From Micropterix aruncella (lineage: Eukaryota; Arthropoda; Insecta; Lepidoptera; Micropterigidae): DNA of 64,000 nucleotides. The notes under the pieces were generated by a model. That model searched no databases, was not told the origin of the DNA, and worked only from the letters and a program-made list of their open reading frames with translations. The stretch lies in the NCBI GenBank assembly GCA_944548615.1, contig OX155976.1, forward strand, positions 255,954-319,953, given 5' to 3'. This document shows positions 31,606-42,799 of this stretch, piece by piece; the first letter of the stretch is position 1, and each line of letters starts with the position of its first letter. A program made the translations under genes and the position numbers.

Positions 31606-32212
31606 TCATCTATAGCGTTCGAAACAGGGATGTTTAACAAGGCGTTTTCTTGTAAGGGCCATTTGAATCAACACATCTCTTCTGTTCACTTGAAGCTGAA
31701 GAAATTCGCATGTGACGAATGTGATAGTACTTTCACAAAGCAGAGAGATTTGAAGCGACATATAAATCCAGTCCACAAAAATCTGAAGAAATGCTGCAGT
31801 AGAAAATGTGATCTAGCTCTTACAGAGGAAGCTGCTGTCGTCGATATCGATAAATCAGGATCAAACATTCCTTCGAGCAATTTTATGCTCGAAGACAGCG
31901 GCAACGCGGCTGAGTTATACGAATTTGAGACTCAATACTGAAGTGAATATTCGGAACCGAATGAATCGAATCCTATCAAAGACGAATCAGCTGGAAGTAG
32001 TAATATAGGTGATAGTGGACCATGTGTCGGACGTGTCAATTCGCATGTTTGTCTGAAGTGCGACAGGACGTTCGCCCGTAAGGGGCTTTTGAATAAACAC
32101 ATTTATGCTGTTCATTTTAAATCGAAGAAACTGGCCTGCAACAAATGTGATGAGGAAAATTTAAAAAAAAATGGAAGCTGTCAACGCGAAGCCCAGAAAA
32201 TCCTCAAGTACG
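31606..32212 (+). pseudogene. zinc-finger copy 2, 5' part
   Basis: The plus strand encodes finger remnants NKAFSCKGHLNQHISSVHLK, CDECDSTFTKQRDLKRHINP and CLKCDRTFARKGLLNKHIYA, with the acidic spacer GSNIPSSNFMLEDSGNAAEL between them, collinear with the gene at 20136-21947. It has a stop at 31939-31941, a frameshift near 32150 and a lost first Cys pair. The coding line continues at 39442 beyond the 7.2 kb transposon. Confidence 0.8.
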
Positions 32213-32377
32213 AAATGAATCGTTTATTTGAGAAACCCCAAAAGTCACACTTTTTTCGAAATTCACTTTTTTTGCAAATTACTATTCTATGAACCAAGAC
32301 GCATCGTATGTTCCAGAGATACCCCAAGAGTCACGTCTCTATCATACTAAAAATAAATCGAACAAATTTCATGTAGG

Positions 32378-32426
32378 TATTTGAGAAACACCAAAAGTCC
32401 AATGGACTTTTGGTGTTTCTCAAATA
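32378..32426. repeat. perfect 24 bp hairpin made of two TIR-like copies
   Basis: The left arm (32378-32401: TATTTGAGAAACACCAAAAG, then TCCA) and right arm (32403-32426) are perfect inverted copies around a single A. Each arm matches the element's own terminus, TATTTGAGAAACCCCAAAAG, with one substitution. It therefore looks like two termini joined head to head within 210 bp of the true left end. Confidence 0.85.
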
Positions 32427-32615
32427 AACAACTATTCGAGTAACTGAACGCATCCCAATCAGCTGTTGTTATTCAATCTGGCAACACTCTTCTGCGGTCG
32501 CTGTCATTAATTCAAGCTTTTTTGGGGTTATATTTTATTGGAAGCGTGTTGTAGGTTGTGTGTGCTGGTGTTTTCCCTGTAAAGTTGCAATTATTTGACA
32601 ATAAATCTGTAAATA

Positions 32616-35600
32616 ATGGAAGTGCCTGCTGAAGTATCAAGCGAAGACGAGGATCAGTCGCCACAAAGGAAAAAAAGGGGAGTGAGGAATACAAACCAGT
32701 ATAAACACAATACAATCAAACAGTCAAGGGTGGAAGGAGCACCTTACTCGAACTGGAAGGGAAATCCGGTGCCTGGAATAGTTCAGGGCAGCAACTGCAG
32801 GTAAACTATTTACCGATTCGTTTCATTTGCGTATCTCAAGTTTACGTTATTAGATATAGGTAGCCTGAGATAATGGAGTTCCACTTTTCATTATCCTTTG
32901 AACACTGCAGCTTCCCTAAGTGTCATGACGTTCCTCAGTTTTGTACTTTTAGCTTAGAGTATATATAAAAAAAATAGAGCGCGCGCTTCAAACGGGTCGC
33001 TTGGAGCCGAACGGAGACAGGTGTGCTATAGATGTTTATACCGTATATTGATGGAGATGCGAGAAATAGGGAGTGACCCCGCGCTCGCCAATCGACTAGT
33101 CGATTACGGATAGCACTCACTCGACTCGACATTGTAAATTGTTGTACATTGTAATTGTTGACATTGTAACAGTTTACTGACATACACGCTCAATTACGTC
33201 GTCTTCTCGTAAGGATGTCAACCAACCGCGTCGCTCCGCCTCCCATAATTTCTTGCGCAGGAAAGAGAAGATATGAGTGCTGTGCGGCGATGCTGTATTT
33301 TGCCATCTCATAGATGAATAAAAACACTCCCTGTCAGTGGCGGCGACAAAAATCTAGTGTAGTAAAGAGAAGCTTAAAATTAATTTTTAAAACATAAGAA
33401 ATATATATACATTTATAAAAATGTTTATTGGTTTGTAACCATTTGACCCCAATATGCCATAAAGGTAAGAAATAAAAAAAAATAGTTCATGATGTTTTAA
33501 ACGTGTTTATTTTAATCACATTTTAGAATATCTACAAAATAGTATTGTAATTAAGGCTCTTATAAGGCCGCCATTATTTTTTTGTCGAAAATTATTCAAA
33601 TCAACAAATTATATCTACTCGATCTTCAGTGTTCACGATAAAATAGGACAAGCAATGTAGTTTTATGTGATTGGATGTATGCCTAAGGTTTATTTTAGTG
33701 GAAAATACAAAGGTACAGGAAGATGTAATTTTGATAACAGAAATACAATTCTGTTCTCAAAAATTACAGCTTCCATTGAGCAATAATAACTAAAACCTCA
33801 GACGTAGGTAGAATCATAGAATCTGGTCTAAGCGCAGTCAGCTAGTATTCGACTAGACTGTATTCAGATCGCCCGCTTGGAGGATCCAAACCCTTAAGTA
33901 TCCGTTATTGCCCTTTTAAAAGAGTGAGCTTGTTGTATAGTTGCCTCTTGGTTTGTTTTACATTTGACTTACAAACTAAATATTTTATCCGTATATCGAC
34001 ATATTTTTGGATAACGGCCCTTAGCAGATGAAGCAAATGATTACTGCACGGTTCCTGCTCAAATAAATGGGCATGAAGGACCGTGAAAATATCGGATCCG
34101 ATGAATAATTTTAACGTTTTTGTAACCATATTTATAGGATCGCGATCGGATTTATTACTTTTGTCAAAATGAACCCTTACTACTGATTCTGCGGCATTAC
34201 AAATTCGGATTACATCATTTGATGGATAGATAAGTCCACTTCTGTCTTTAAACACAATAAATAAATGAGCTTGTTTAGGTGTGTTTGCGACTAATGCTCC
34301 CAAGCAATCAGTGCAATTTAGTCTAGATAGTAAATATCTAACAACATACCCGGCAACGTATGCCACAACATGTTGTGAAAATACTGAATGGAAACCGGCA
34401 GGTAAACTCAGATCTTCCTCCTTCAAATTGCTCATGAATTGTTCGTCGACCATATCCACTTGTGATCCTGATCTATAACCCTTCGTTGTCAAGTTAATAT
34501 GCTCAGTTGACGACGATCACGTTAACAAAGTTATGTGTTCCAGAGGAGCACAGTTTCCCCTGAAATTCTCTTTTAACTCCATGTGAACCAAGAGCTTTTT
34601 GTAAGTTGCCATAAATTGCAGGGCCGATGGATTATTGTTGAACCCGCCGTGGGACCGTACTACTGAAAAAAATATCTCTAAGTGGTCTTGGCTTAACTTG
34701 TACATTGGTAAAAAATCCAATGTTTTTTCTTGTTTAACGAGCTCGTTGTACAATCCTTTCATGCTGTCTATGCACACGCACAATCCAAGGAAACCTACTT
34801 TATTTCTGGTATTCATGATCGGTGTTTGATTGTCCATCAAAACTAGATGTTCCAAATAAGTTTTTGCATTATCCATGAACGTTAGATACTTCGTTTCGTT
34901 TTTCTTTCATTGATTGGTGCTTTAAAGTCAATGCCAGGAAACTTTCTTGAATTAAGAATGTCAGTCAGATTGTTCATTGGGTTGATGAAATTCACTGTTG
35001 GTTGTGAGTGAGCAAAATTAAGTATACGTATTTTTTTTGTCGCAAAATTCAATAGCGTTCGCAACACTGGCACTTAACAGCTGTACTGCTAGCTTTACTT
35101 TCATTATTTGATTTTGAAAGTTGATGTGTTGTGTCGATAATTTATTTCCCTAGTGAAAATTTTCATTTAGTTGGAGCGTGTTTAATTCTTCAAAATATTG
35201 CCATTTGATTAGGCCGCCGTTATTATCTCGAAGAACCTTTTTACTTTGTAATGTATTTTTGACCAGTTTCACCATGTGACATGGGTCAAAAAATACAAAA
35301 ACTGGTTCTTTTGTTGCAGGATGTTCGAAATAGGTTTTTAGTTGATGTTGGTAGTTAAACGAACAGCCAAGTTCTTGAGCCATGGCTATATTTGCTGGGC
35401 AACCATCAAATGTCATAGATACAACTACCACGCCTACATCGTGGCAATTAAAAAGGCATATCCTTACTAGATTGGCTCTTTGCTCACCTGTTACGCCGAT
35501 TACCAGAAAATATCCTACTGGAATTTTCCACTGCTCGTTAATGGCAACTAAAAGGAACACCAGAGCTTGTTTGCATGGTGCATTGAAACTCCGGTAACAT

Positions 35601-38600
35601 CAAACCCAGCACCAAAATCTACATATCCTTGGACTGCATTACCGTCAAATTCCTTTAATTGACGAATCGACATCTCGTCTATTACCAAATTGCATAGAAT
35701 TTTCTTGTCAGAAGACTTGACCTTTTGATCAAGTGCTTTAAAAGCTTCTGCAGTGAAACCTGGCGTGGCGTTTATGCATTGGTACCATTTTCTTATGGTG
35801 CTTGTATGTGGTAGACATGTGTTAAAGGTACTACGTACGTAAGAGTAGGCCTTTGGAGAATAGAAATGGAGGGTTAGCGCAAATGTACGCAGTTCAGGTG
35901 GATATTCTCTCCCTTTATGAGTTATCCTTTTCAAAAGAGCTGCTGTAGAAAGCCGGCACACTTCCAGAATATCCACTTGTTCTTGGTTGATCAGTCTTTT
36001 TTGCTTCAGTTCTTTTAATACCTTAGATAAATTGTCAACTTTCTTTTTCAAACGCCGATTAGCAGCGTGTAGTGCCTTGCACCGCATACGTCGGCGTTTT
36101 GCAATGTCTTCTAAACGAATAATTTCTGTTTTTAACTTTCGTTTCCTTGGAGTGTCGTGTACCAGTCCTGAATTGGAAAGCCCTGCAACCTCCGACTGTT
36201 GACCGGAAAATGGAGATTGTTGTAGAAAAAGCGAAGGTACAGCGTCGTTTGTTAATCTACGGATTCCATTTTTGGTTTCATACATGTTTGAATCCGGAAA
36301 ATGTACTGAACAGATTCTACTCCAAAAGTTTGGTTCCCAATCGGTCTTCTTTACAGCATCAATCTACTTCATCATATTTGTTTAGTCTTTCGGAAACCTA
36401 AAAGTAAGGTAAGTTTCTAAGTTAATAATAATTTATTTAAATTATTTTTTGGTCGGTTTTTAATATAACGTATTCGCACCACCGTATCACGTCGAATCCA
36501 ACGACACCTCATACTTACGTCAAAACTCGTCAAGACGTTCGTTCTCTACGTTCAGACACTCATACATGCATAATATCAGCATATAAAGGTACGCCCTAAA
36601 AACATCTACGCTCCATCTGAAGCAATTGGATAAACCTATGTGAGTGGTCCAAAAAGGAATCCCTTATTGGCCTTATTATGCATTATTTATCATATTCCAT
36701 ATGTACTCTATACTTATATTAACATAAGATTTTTTTACCATTACTACCTATAATTAAAAAAAGTGATTTGTCAATTTTTATAAAAAAATATTATCGATTA
36801 TCGATTTCGCTTTTAAAATATCTCGATTCTCGATTAGTGAATGGGTATTCACTAATCACAGTAGGGAGGGTTCCCTACTTGCGGTCGAGCAAGACGAAGG
36901 GTGGGGCAGTGTGTTCCTCATCCGCTTACGTCGCGCTCCTCGCTTCACCCCCGTAATGGATAACTTTTATTTGGCTGAAAAGTAATTCAAAATTGCTTAT
37001 CGATGATATGTGACACTAGATTTGTGTTTTGTGTGTTTTCTAGTATCACTTTTACAATGATCGATTGCACATTTAACCATCTTTCTTCTTAAAAACAATA
37101 AAAATGCTCTACAAACTCCCAACTATATCACTTCACAAGCGCTCGCGAACGACTGCGGGCCTTAGCCGGGCGGTCGCTGCATTGTTCACACCCGTGTCTA
37201 CTGTTCACACTCGCGCGCTCGCGCTCTATTTTAATATTAATACTCTAAGACTTTTAGGTACAACCATAGGTCCAAACTTGACATATGATATATCGTTGGA
37301 AAACTCTTGTTAACCGCTACATTTTTCTCGAGACTATTAATTTTGTCCGGGCAAAGAAATCTACCTTTAATGGGTGCGCGTCACCGATTTTTTATTCTTC
37401 CAACATATCGCCAAATTGGTCGTGGTGTGAGCTTCTTGATAAATTATAAAATAATGAAACTAATGTAACCTCACTTTTCAGATGTCGCAAGAAATGCTTC
37501 GAAAAAATTGGAGAAGACGTACGAAACCAAGTTTTCCTAAATTTCCGAAAGTTGAATACAAAAAATGAACAGGACTGCTACTTGCAAGCCCACATATCCC
37601 TACAACCCGTATGTAGGAAACGGAGACGAATAGCCGCCGAAGTATCCTCTAAACCTGATCGTCCAATGACTTTCAAATATGACATATCTTGTCCAGAAGG
37701 TAAGACTTATGTGTGTCGCAAGGCATTCAACAATCTTCATGGCATATCTGATGATCGGCTCCGCCGTTTAACTAAACTTCTGCGGGAGGGAAAGATGCCT
37801 CAAGACATGCGTGGAAAAAACATACCTGGGAATGCGAAATCTGGAGCTATAATGCATGAAGTGATGGAGCACATACGCTCATTTCCTGTGAAAATTTCGC
37901 ATTATAGCAGTCGAGTATATCGATACTTGAGCGAAAAATTGAGCATTCTCATAATGTTTACTCTCTTCAAAGAAAAAAAACCACATCTGGATGTAAAGTA
38001 CGGATACTACAGGAAAATATTCAAAGAGCAATTTTCACTCTCCTTCGGGAGACCCCAGGTCGACACTTGCAGCCAATGCGAAGAGCTAAACGTGAAAATA
38101 TCCAGTAGATTCTTAAATGAAAATTCTAAACGAGCAGCAATAGCTGAAAAAACCGTTCACATCCGAAGATCGAAAAAGTTCTTTTCCAAAATCAGAGAAG
38201 TGGCCGAGCTATGCAGAAATGAAGAAAAAGTTGGTGGGATCGTCATCGATTACATGCAAAACCTCCAATTACCTGTAATCCCTGTACAAGAAACGTTTTA
38301 CCTACGCCAAGTTAATGTTAATGTATTATGTATTCATAACCTTAAAGATGACAAAGCCTCATTTTATGTATACCACGAAGGAGAAGGTGCGAAAGGGCCA
38401 AATGAGGTGAATACCTTTTTGTTGGATTACATTAACACTAACCTGAAAGATATCGAACACCTGCATTTTTTCGCAGATGCCTGTGCTGCCCAAAATAAGA
38501 ATCATACGCTAATACGATTTTTCTCTGCGCTTGTGTCAATAAAACGATTTTTAAAAATCGAGCAATTCTATCCTATCCGAGGTCATAGTTTCCTCCCATG

Positions 38601-39066
38601 CGACCGGGATTTTGCGATACTGAAAAGGAACATCAAAAAGTCAGACCGAATCTTCACTTTGAAGGAATATGCTGAACTTATCATCAAATCCTCGAGAAAC
38701 AATCAACGTTTTACTGTCGTTTTGCCTACGGCTGATCAGGTTTTTAACTTTAAGGATTGGTGGCCAATACATTATAAGAAGACCATGTTGTCATTAGAAT
38801 CTATAGGACGTAACGTACCCCGCAACAAGAAACAAACTTTTAAAATTGCCAGTTTCAGACATTTCATTCATGTTCAGGGTCATGACGGTGTCGTGTTCGC
38901 CAAAGACTTTATTGATGGACTGGTAACACAAACATTCAAACTGAGAAATGCAAACCGAGATAATATCATCAGGCTGCCAACAAAAAAAGCCTACTCAGAA
39001 AAGATTCCCATCAATATAAAAAAAAATCACCGATCTGCGCCAACTACAAAAATACATTCCCCATGA
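32616..39066 (+). CDS. two-exon transposase-like gene of the 7.2 kb transposon
   Basis: Exon 1 is 32616-32800 (MEVPAEVSSEDEDQSPQRKK...NWKGNPVPGIVQGSNC, donor CAG|GTAAAC); exon 2 is 37482-39066 (acceptor CTTTTCAG). The junction is phase 2 and yields CRCRKKCFEKIGEDVRNQVF, a Cys-rich motif. The product is ~589 aa. It belongs to an insect protein family I know only as uncharacterised, with motifs DTCSQCEELN, VIDYMQNLQLP, FFADACAAQNKN and GHSFLPCDRDF; the Asp in the last three could form an RNase H-like DDD triad, which is inference. Near the C-terminus one extra A in the A9 run at 39018-39026 shifts the frame, and an alternative frame goes on to FYNSLYNWPT and a stop near 39151. The 4.7 kb intron holds an antisense P-like relic. 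Confidence 0.8.
32801..33900. other. intron, 5' part; no gene seen
   Basis: It contains no recognisable coding. A run GCGCGCGCTTCAAACGGG near 32980 stands out by base composition. One end of the P-like element should lie around 33300-33900, but I could not find a convincing inverted terminus. Confidence 0.4.
33905..36400 (-). pseudogene. P-element/THAP9-like transposase pseudogene
   Basis: In minus-strand order: the end of a THAP domain (FPKD, two stops, then AVKKTDWEPNFWSRICSVHF and AVPSLFL, about 36400-36200); a coiled-coil with RRLKKKVDNLSKVLKEL; then the catalytic part with LVIDEMSIRQ, GYVDFGAG, VSMTFDGCPANIAMAQELGC, VFFDPCHMVKLVKN; and C-terminal LSQDHLEIFFSVVRSHGGFN. These are the domains of P-element-type/THAP9 transposases in the right order. 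Frameshifts near 35550, 35150, 34880 and 34500, and stops in the THAP part, show that it is dead. It lies antisense in the intron of the transposon gene. Confidence 0.85.
36400..37480. other. intron, 3' part; no gene seen
   Basis: It includes an acceptor-like TTTTAG beside the THAP fragment, AT-rich sequence and the 3' splice site of the transposon gene at 37481. No other coding is seen. The upstream exon of the P-like gene (THAP N-terminus with its first Cys pair) was not found. Confidence 0.4.
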
Positions 39067-39441
39067 AAATGAGATGCAGGAGTTCTATAATTCATTGTAT
39101 AACTGGCCAACTACAACCTGTGATGATTTAGGAAATCATGATAATGAATAAAAAAAATGTTGTATTCTCTAACGTGGTTTCATTTCAATTTTTTTAAGAC
39201 GAAATGTTATGTATTGGAGAAACCCCAAAAGTCCAGCAAATTAAAAATTAAAAATAAATTATAACGACCCCTATAAACAAAAAAAAATAAATGGAATCTA
39301 ATATATATCAATGAATACTACAATACTTTCATACAAGTCTTTATTATATTTCCTGCAAAATTTTTCAGGACACAGTTTTTTTCGATTTCCCACAAGTTTG
39401 TCAACATGGACTTTGGGGTTTCTCAAATAAACGATTCAAAT

Positions 39442-40200
39442 GCGGTCATGCTTTTACAACAGAGATGGCTGTCGCCTTCAATTCCGATCGTTCAGGATTA
39501 AATATTCCTTTAGGGAATCTCTTACCGGAAGAACGAGATGACGTGGCGGAAATATATGAAATTGAGGCTCGATACAAAGATTTAAAACCAAACGAATCAA
39601 ATATTATCAAATGCGAATCACCTGGATGTAGTAATATAGATACAAATCAAATCAAGTCGCATGTTTGTCCGAAGTGCGACAGAACGTTCGCTCGTAAGGG
39701 ATATTTGAATGAACACATTTCTTCAGTTCACTTAAAATTGAAGAAATTCGCAATGTGACGAATGTGATCATGCGTTTTAAAAGGCACGGAGATTTAAACA
39801 GACACGTGGACTTAATTCACAGAAAGCTTCGGAAATTCTCTTGCGGAGATTGCAATAGTGCTTTCATAGAGAAAGCTCACTTGAAAGTCCATATAGAGGC
39901 TGTTCACATCAAATTAAGACGATTTGTTTGTAGCGAATGTGACCGTGCATTTTCTAGCCATGACACTTTGAAAAGGCACTTAGACAGCATTCACAGAAAA
40001 TTGAAGAAATTCTTGTGTGGTGAATGTAGTCGTGTTTTTTCTTGGGGGCCATCTTTGAAAGTGCATTTAGACGTTGTTCATAGGAAATTAAAGACTAATT
40101 TATGTGCAGAATGCAACAGTAGCTTTGGCTATAAATCACAACTGATTAGACATTTAAAGAAAGTACCTACACCATGCATTATGATAACGGTACATTTATG
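39442..40200 (+). pseudogene. zinc-finger copy 2, 3' part
   Basis: It continues the copy broken by the transposon: CGHAFTTEMAVAFNSD, spacer GLNIPLGNLLPEERDD, then CPKCDRTFARKGYLNEHISS. After a one-base frameshift near 39755 come four consecutive fingers CGDCNSAF, CSECDRAF, CGECSRVF and CAECNSSF to about 40180, parallel to fingers 7-11 of the gene at 20136-21947, one of which is missing. The last His is replaced (HLKKVPTP). It is probably not functional, although several fingers are well preserved. Confidence 0.8.
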
Positions 40201-40319
40201 TAAAACCAGTTGTAAAACCAAGTTGACACATTTCATGACATCAAACCTTCGATCAATTCCGAGAGTCCATGACGGGTAAAGAGCGCCTCGATCCACGATA
40301 TATTCAAACTGAATTACTT

Positions 40320-40600
40320 TTAAGTTAGACAGAGACTGCGCAAGCGACCAATCCGGCCAATCCGGCCAAACCTGGTAGTGAGGGTGCGAGGTCGGCCGGC
40401 TGTATTCACTTCCCAGTGAACGGTGTTTCCAGCAGAAAGGCGTTCGGCTCTCACCGGCGTGTTGGCGTAGTTAGACGGTTGACTGTTTTGCCCTAAGTCT
40501 GCGTTCAACCCACGATTGAAATAATGATCCTATGTCGTTATAACTTCCTGGAGTGGCAATATCGCCCATAGTAGTTGACAACTCTCAAGTCTAAACTTCA
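40320..40600 (-). mobile_element. truncated GC-rich retroposon, 5' part
   Basis: It has GACTGCGCAAGCGACCAATC, GAAAGGCGTTCGGCTCTCAC, GTAGTTAGACGGTTGACTG and ends GTAGTTGACAACTC, the reverse-orientation 5' portion of the GC-rich family, diverged and shortened. No TSD was identified. Confidence 0.55.
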
Positions 40601-40869
40601 TGCATTTTTATTTAGTGCCAAAAAGTACCAAAAAACTAACCCTGTATATCAATTTTGTTGGACGTCAAGAGTGCTGTCGTCGAAGTCGAACAAAAATGCA
40701 AGCGTTTCGAAATTCTTACAACAAGACTGCCGTATCCCCGTATTTCCAATCGTATAAGCATATATGGTATTTGATTGCGTAACCCTATAGAACAATTTGG
40801 CAACCATTTCGATACGGTGAAATGCAGGTGGCGCTGATAGCATTGCCGGGCAAACTAATAGATATTTAT

Positions 40870-41340
40870 TTGGCCAGGACTTTTGCACATAAGGGTTATT
40901 TGAAAGAACACATTTCTATTGGTTGGTAAAATTTGTATTCGTACGAGTGTGATCATACCTTTAAAAGGCACGGGAATTTAAACAAGACACGTGAACTGAA
41001 TTTACAGGAAGCTTGGGAAATTTTCTTGCAGAGATTGCAATCGTGCTTTCATAAAGAACGGACCTACACTTAAAACTCCATATAGCTGTTCATAGCAAAT
41101 TTGGGCGATTTATTTGTAGCGAATGTAACCGCGCATTTTCGAGCCATTAAAAAGGCACTGAAAATTAAAGAAATTCTCGTGTGGCTAATGTGATCGAGTC
41201 TTTTCTGGGGGCCATCGTTGAAAGTGCATTTTGACGTTGTTCATAGGAAATTGACGAATAATTCATCTGCAGAATGTAATAGTCGCTTCGGCTGTAAATC
41301 ACAGCTAATTTGACATTTAAAGATAGTACACCCTGCATTA
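40870..41340 (+). pseudogene. zinc-finger copy 3, heavily decayed
   Basis: Interrupted plus-strand matches to the zinc-finger family occur in order: TTTTGCACATAAGGGTTAT (finger start), TACGAGTGTGATCATACC, AAAGTGCATTTTGACGTTG and CTTCGGCTGTAAATCACAGC. Numerous indels and stops remove any frame. It lies directly downstream of copy 2, so it may be a tandem duplicate. Confidence 0.7.
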
Positions 41341-41499
41341 AATAAAAAATAAAATAAATAAAATGAAGTGGAAGTTTTAATTCAGTAGAATTTATACGAC
41401 AAAATCTCGCGACAAGCTATTATATCATATAAAATGTATAATGTAACAAAATGATGTTAGATTTATTTCAAAGTAGGTAGGTATATTTTCTCGCTTTTA

Positions 41500-41560
41500 G
41501 AGCATTTTAATAAAAGCTTGTTTTAAAAAAAATGTCTTTTTACTACTAATTTATTCTGTT
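41500..41560 (+). repeat. terminus of repeat X
   Basis: GCATTTTAATAAAAGCTTG, then TTTTAAAAAAAATGTCTTTTTACTA, matches the right end of X copies at 1264 and 16565. The rest of the repeat is absent. Confidence 0.5.
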
Positions 41561-41639
41561 TCAAAGCTGTAAATGCTTGTCTATTACATGTTTTAAGACT
41601 TTGTAATATTTCGGACATCCGAGCAAATTTGGCGGGAGG

Positions 41640-42790
41640 GCGCGAGGCTGACCGGTGGTTTTACTTCTCTGTGGCACGCTGTAAGGTTTTGGACTCATGC
41701 GTGAGTTGGCATAGCTAGACAGCGGACTGTGTTGTCCCTAAGTCTCTACGTTCACTCCAGATTGAAAGAACAATACATTTCGTTATAACCTGTTAGCAAA
41801 TGGTTTCTTGCAGTTTGGGCCAGAAGATCCATTTTGTTCTCGGATCGGCTCAACTCACGATTCAGAAGAATCCTCGCGCGGAAGGCTACCCCAGGTAAGA
41901 CTCTCGCGTCTCAGGCCTCAAAGCTGGCGGAACAGTTTCTCCTGGCTGGATTGCGTCGGTTGTGCAATCCGACTGATTACTGCAGGAGGATGCAAAGCGC
42001 GTCACGATCTCTGACTTCTACTGTCTTGCTTGCCAGCAACCCGTTAGAGACCGACGCCTTACGGCGTGGCACCGGGAAAGGTACACAGCAGGCAGCCTCG
42101 CCCCCTAACTACCAGTTTTTTTAGGATATCTCCGCCTGAAATTAACCTTTAGGATACCTCCATCCTCCCGACTGGTAACGGGTCCGAAGTCGCTTACGAG
42201 GCCTCTACCTGTTGTATTACAGTGGTAATTCAATTAAAATTTATCACGGACCTGGGTGTTCTTTGGCCGTAGTGCCACAGGAGATAATGGTTTCAAGGGT
42301 GGCATATACTGTTGTCGTGCTAACCTGTTGTCATGCCACCCTTGAAACGACTTATAGGCCACCTGACCACGTGTGGCACTACGGGCAAGGGAGGCCCAGG
42401 TCTGGGATAAATTCAAATTGAATTACCGCTGTAATACAACAAGCAGAGGCCGCGTAAGCGACTTCGGATCCGTAACCAGTCGGAAGGACGGAGGTATCCT
42501 GAAGGTTAACTCCAGACGGAGATATCCTACTAAAACTTGTAGTCAGGAGCGAAGTGGCCTGCTGAGTATCTTTCCTGGTGCCTCGCTGTAAGGCGTTGGC
42601 TTCTAACGTGCTAAACAGTAGATTGTCTTGTCTCTAAGTCTCATACGTTCATCCCACGGCTGAAAGAGCGGTCATATATCGTTATACCAGCCTGGGGTGA
42701 CGGGTTCGCCCGTTGTAGTGGACACCGACGTACTGTCGTTATAACCTCCTGTAATGGCAGGTTCGCCCGTTGAAGGTGACATGTCTATAT
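41640..42790. mobile_element. GC-rich retroposon subfamily B, composite with head-to-head arms
   Basis: A 3' part in reverse orientation (41800-42000, with CATTTTGTTCTCGGATCGG) is followed by two copies facing each other. The left arm, about 42015-42308 (forward), and right arm, about 42330-42625 (reverse), share GTCGCTTACG, GTTGTATTACAG and GTAGTGCCAC over ~300 bp. The fold centre lies between GTTTCAAGGGTGGCATA (42292) and ATGCCACCCTTGAAAC (42333). The right arm runs on to the 5' motif GTGACGGGTTCGCCCGTTGT near 42700, and a second short 5' end follows (GGCAGGTTCGCCCGTTG). Confidence 0.65.
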
Positions 42791-42799
42791 GTATGGAAT

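Larger units (their letters stand above)
32217..39437 (+). mobile_element. 7.2 kb DNA transposon inserted in a zinc-finger copy
   Basis: The ends are ~30 bp inverted repeats: GAATCGTTTATTTGAGAAAC then CCCAAAAGTC at 32217-32246, mirrored at about 39408-39437 with one single-base indel. AAAT at 32213-32216 and 39438-39441 is the target duplication. Removing the element and one AAAT joins the zinc-finger reading frame: SSSTK continues into CGHAFTTEMAV, matching the spacer of the 20136-21947 gene. It carries a two-exon gene (32616-39066) and, antisense in the intron, a P/THAP-type pseudogene. The 4 bp TSD narrows the superfamily (Sola and Chapaev, for example, have 4 bp) but does not settle it. 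Confidence 0.88.

Noticed and set aside
32089..32292. Independent small gene across the transposon boundary
   Set aside because: It is zinc-finger pseudogene sequence running by chance into the transposon terminus.
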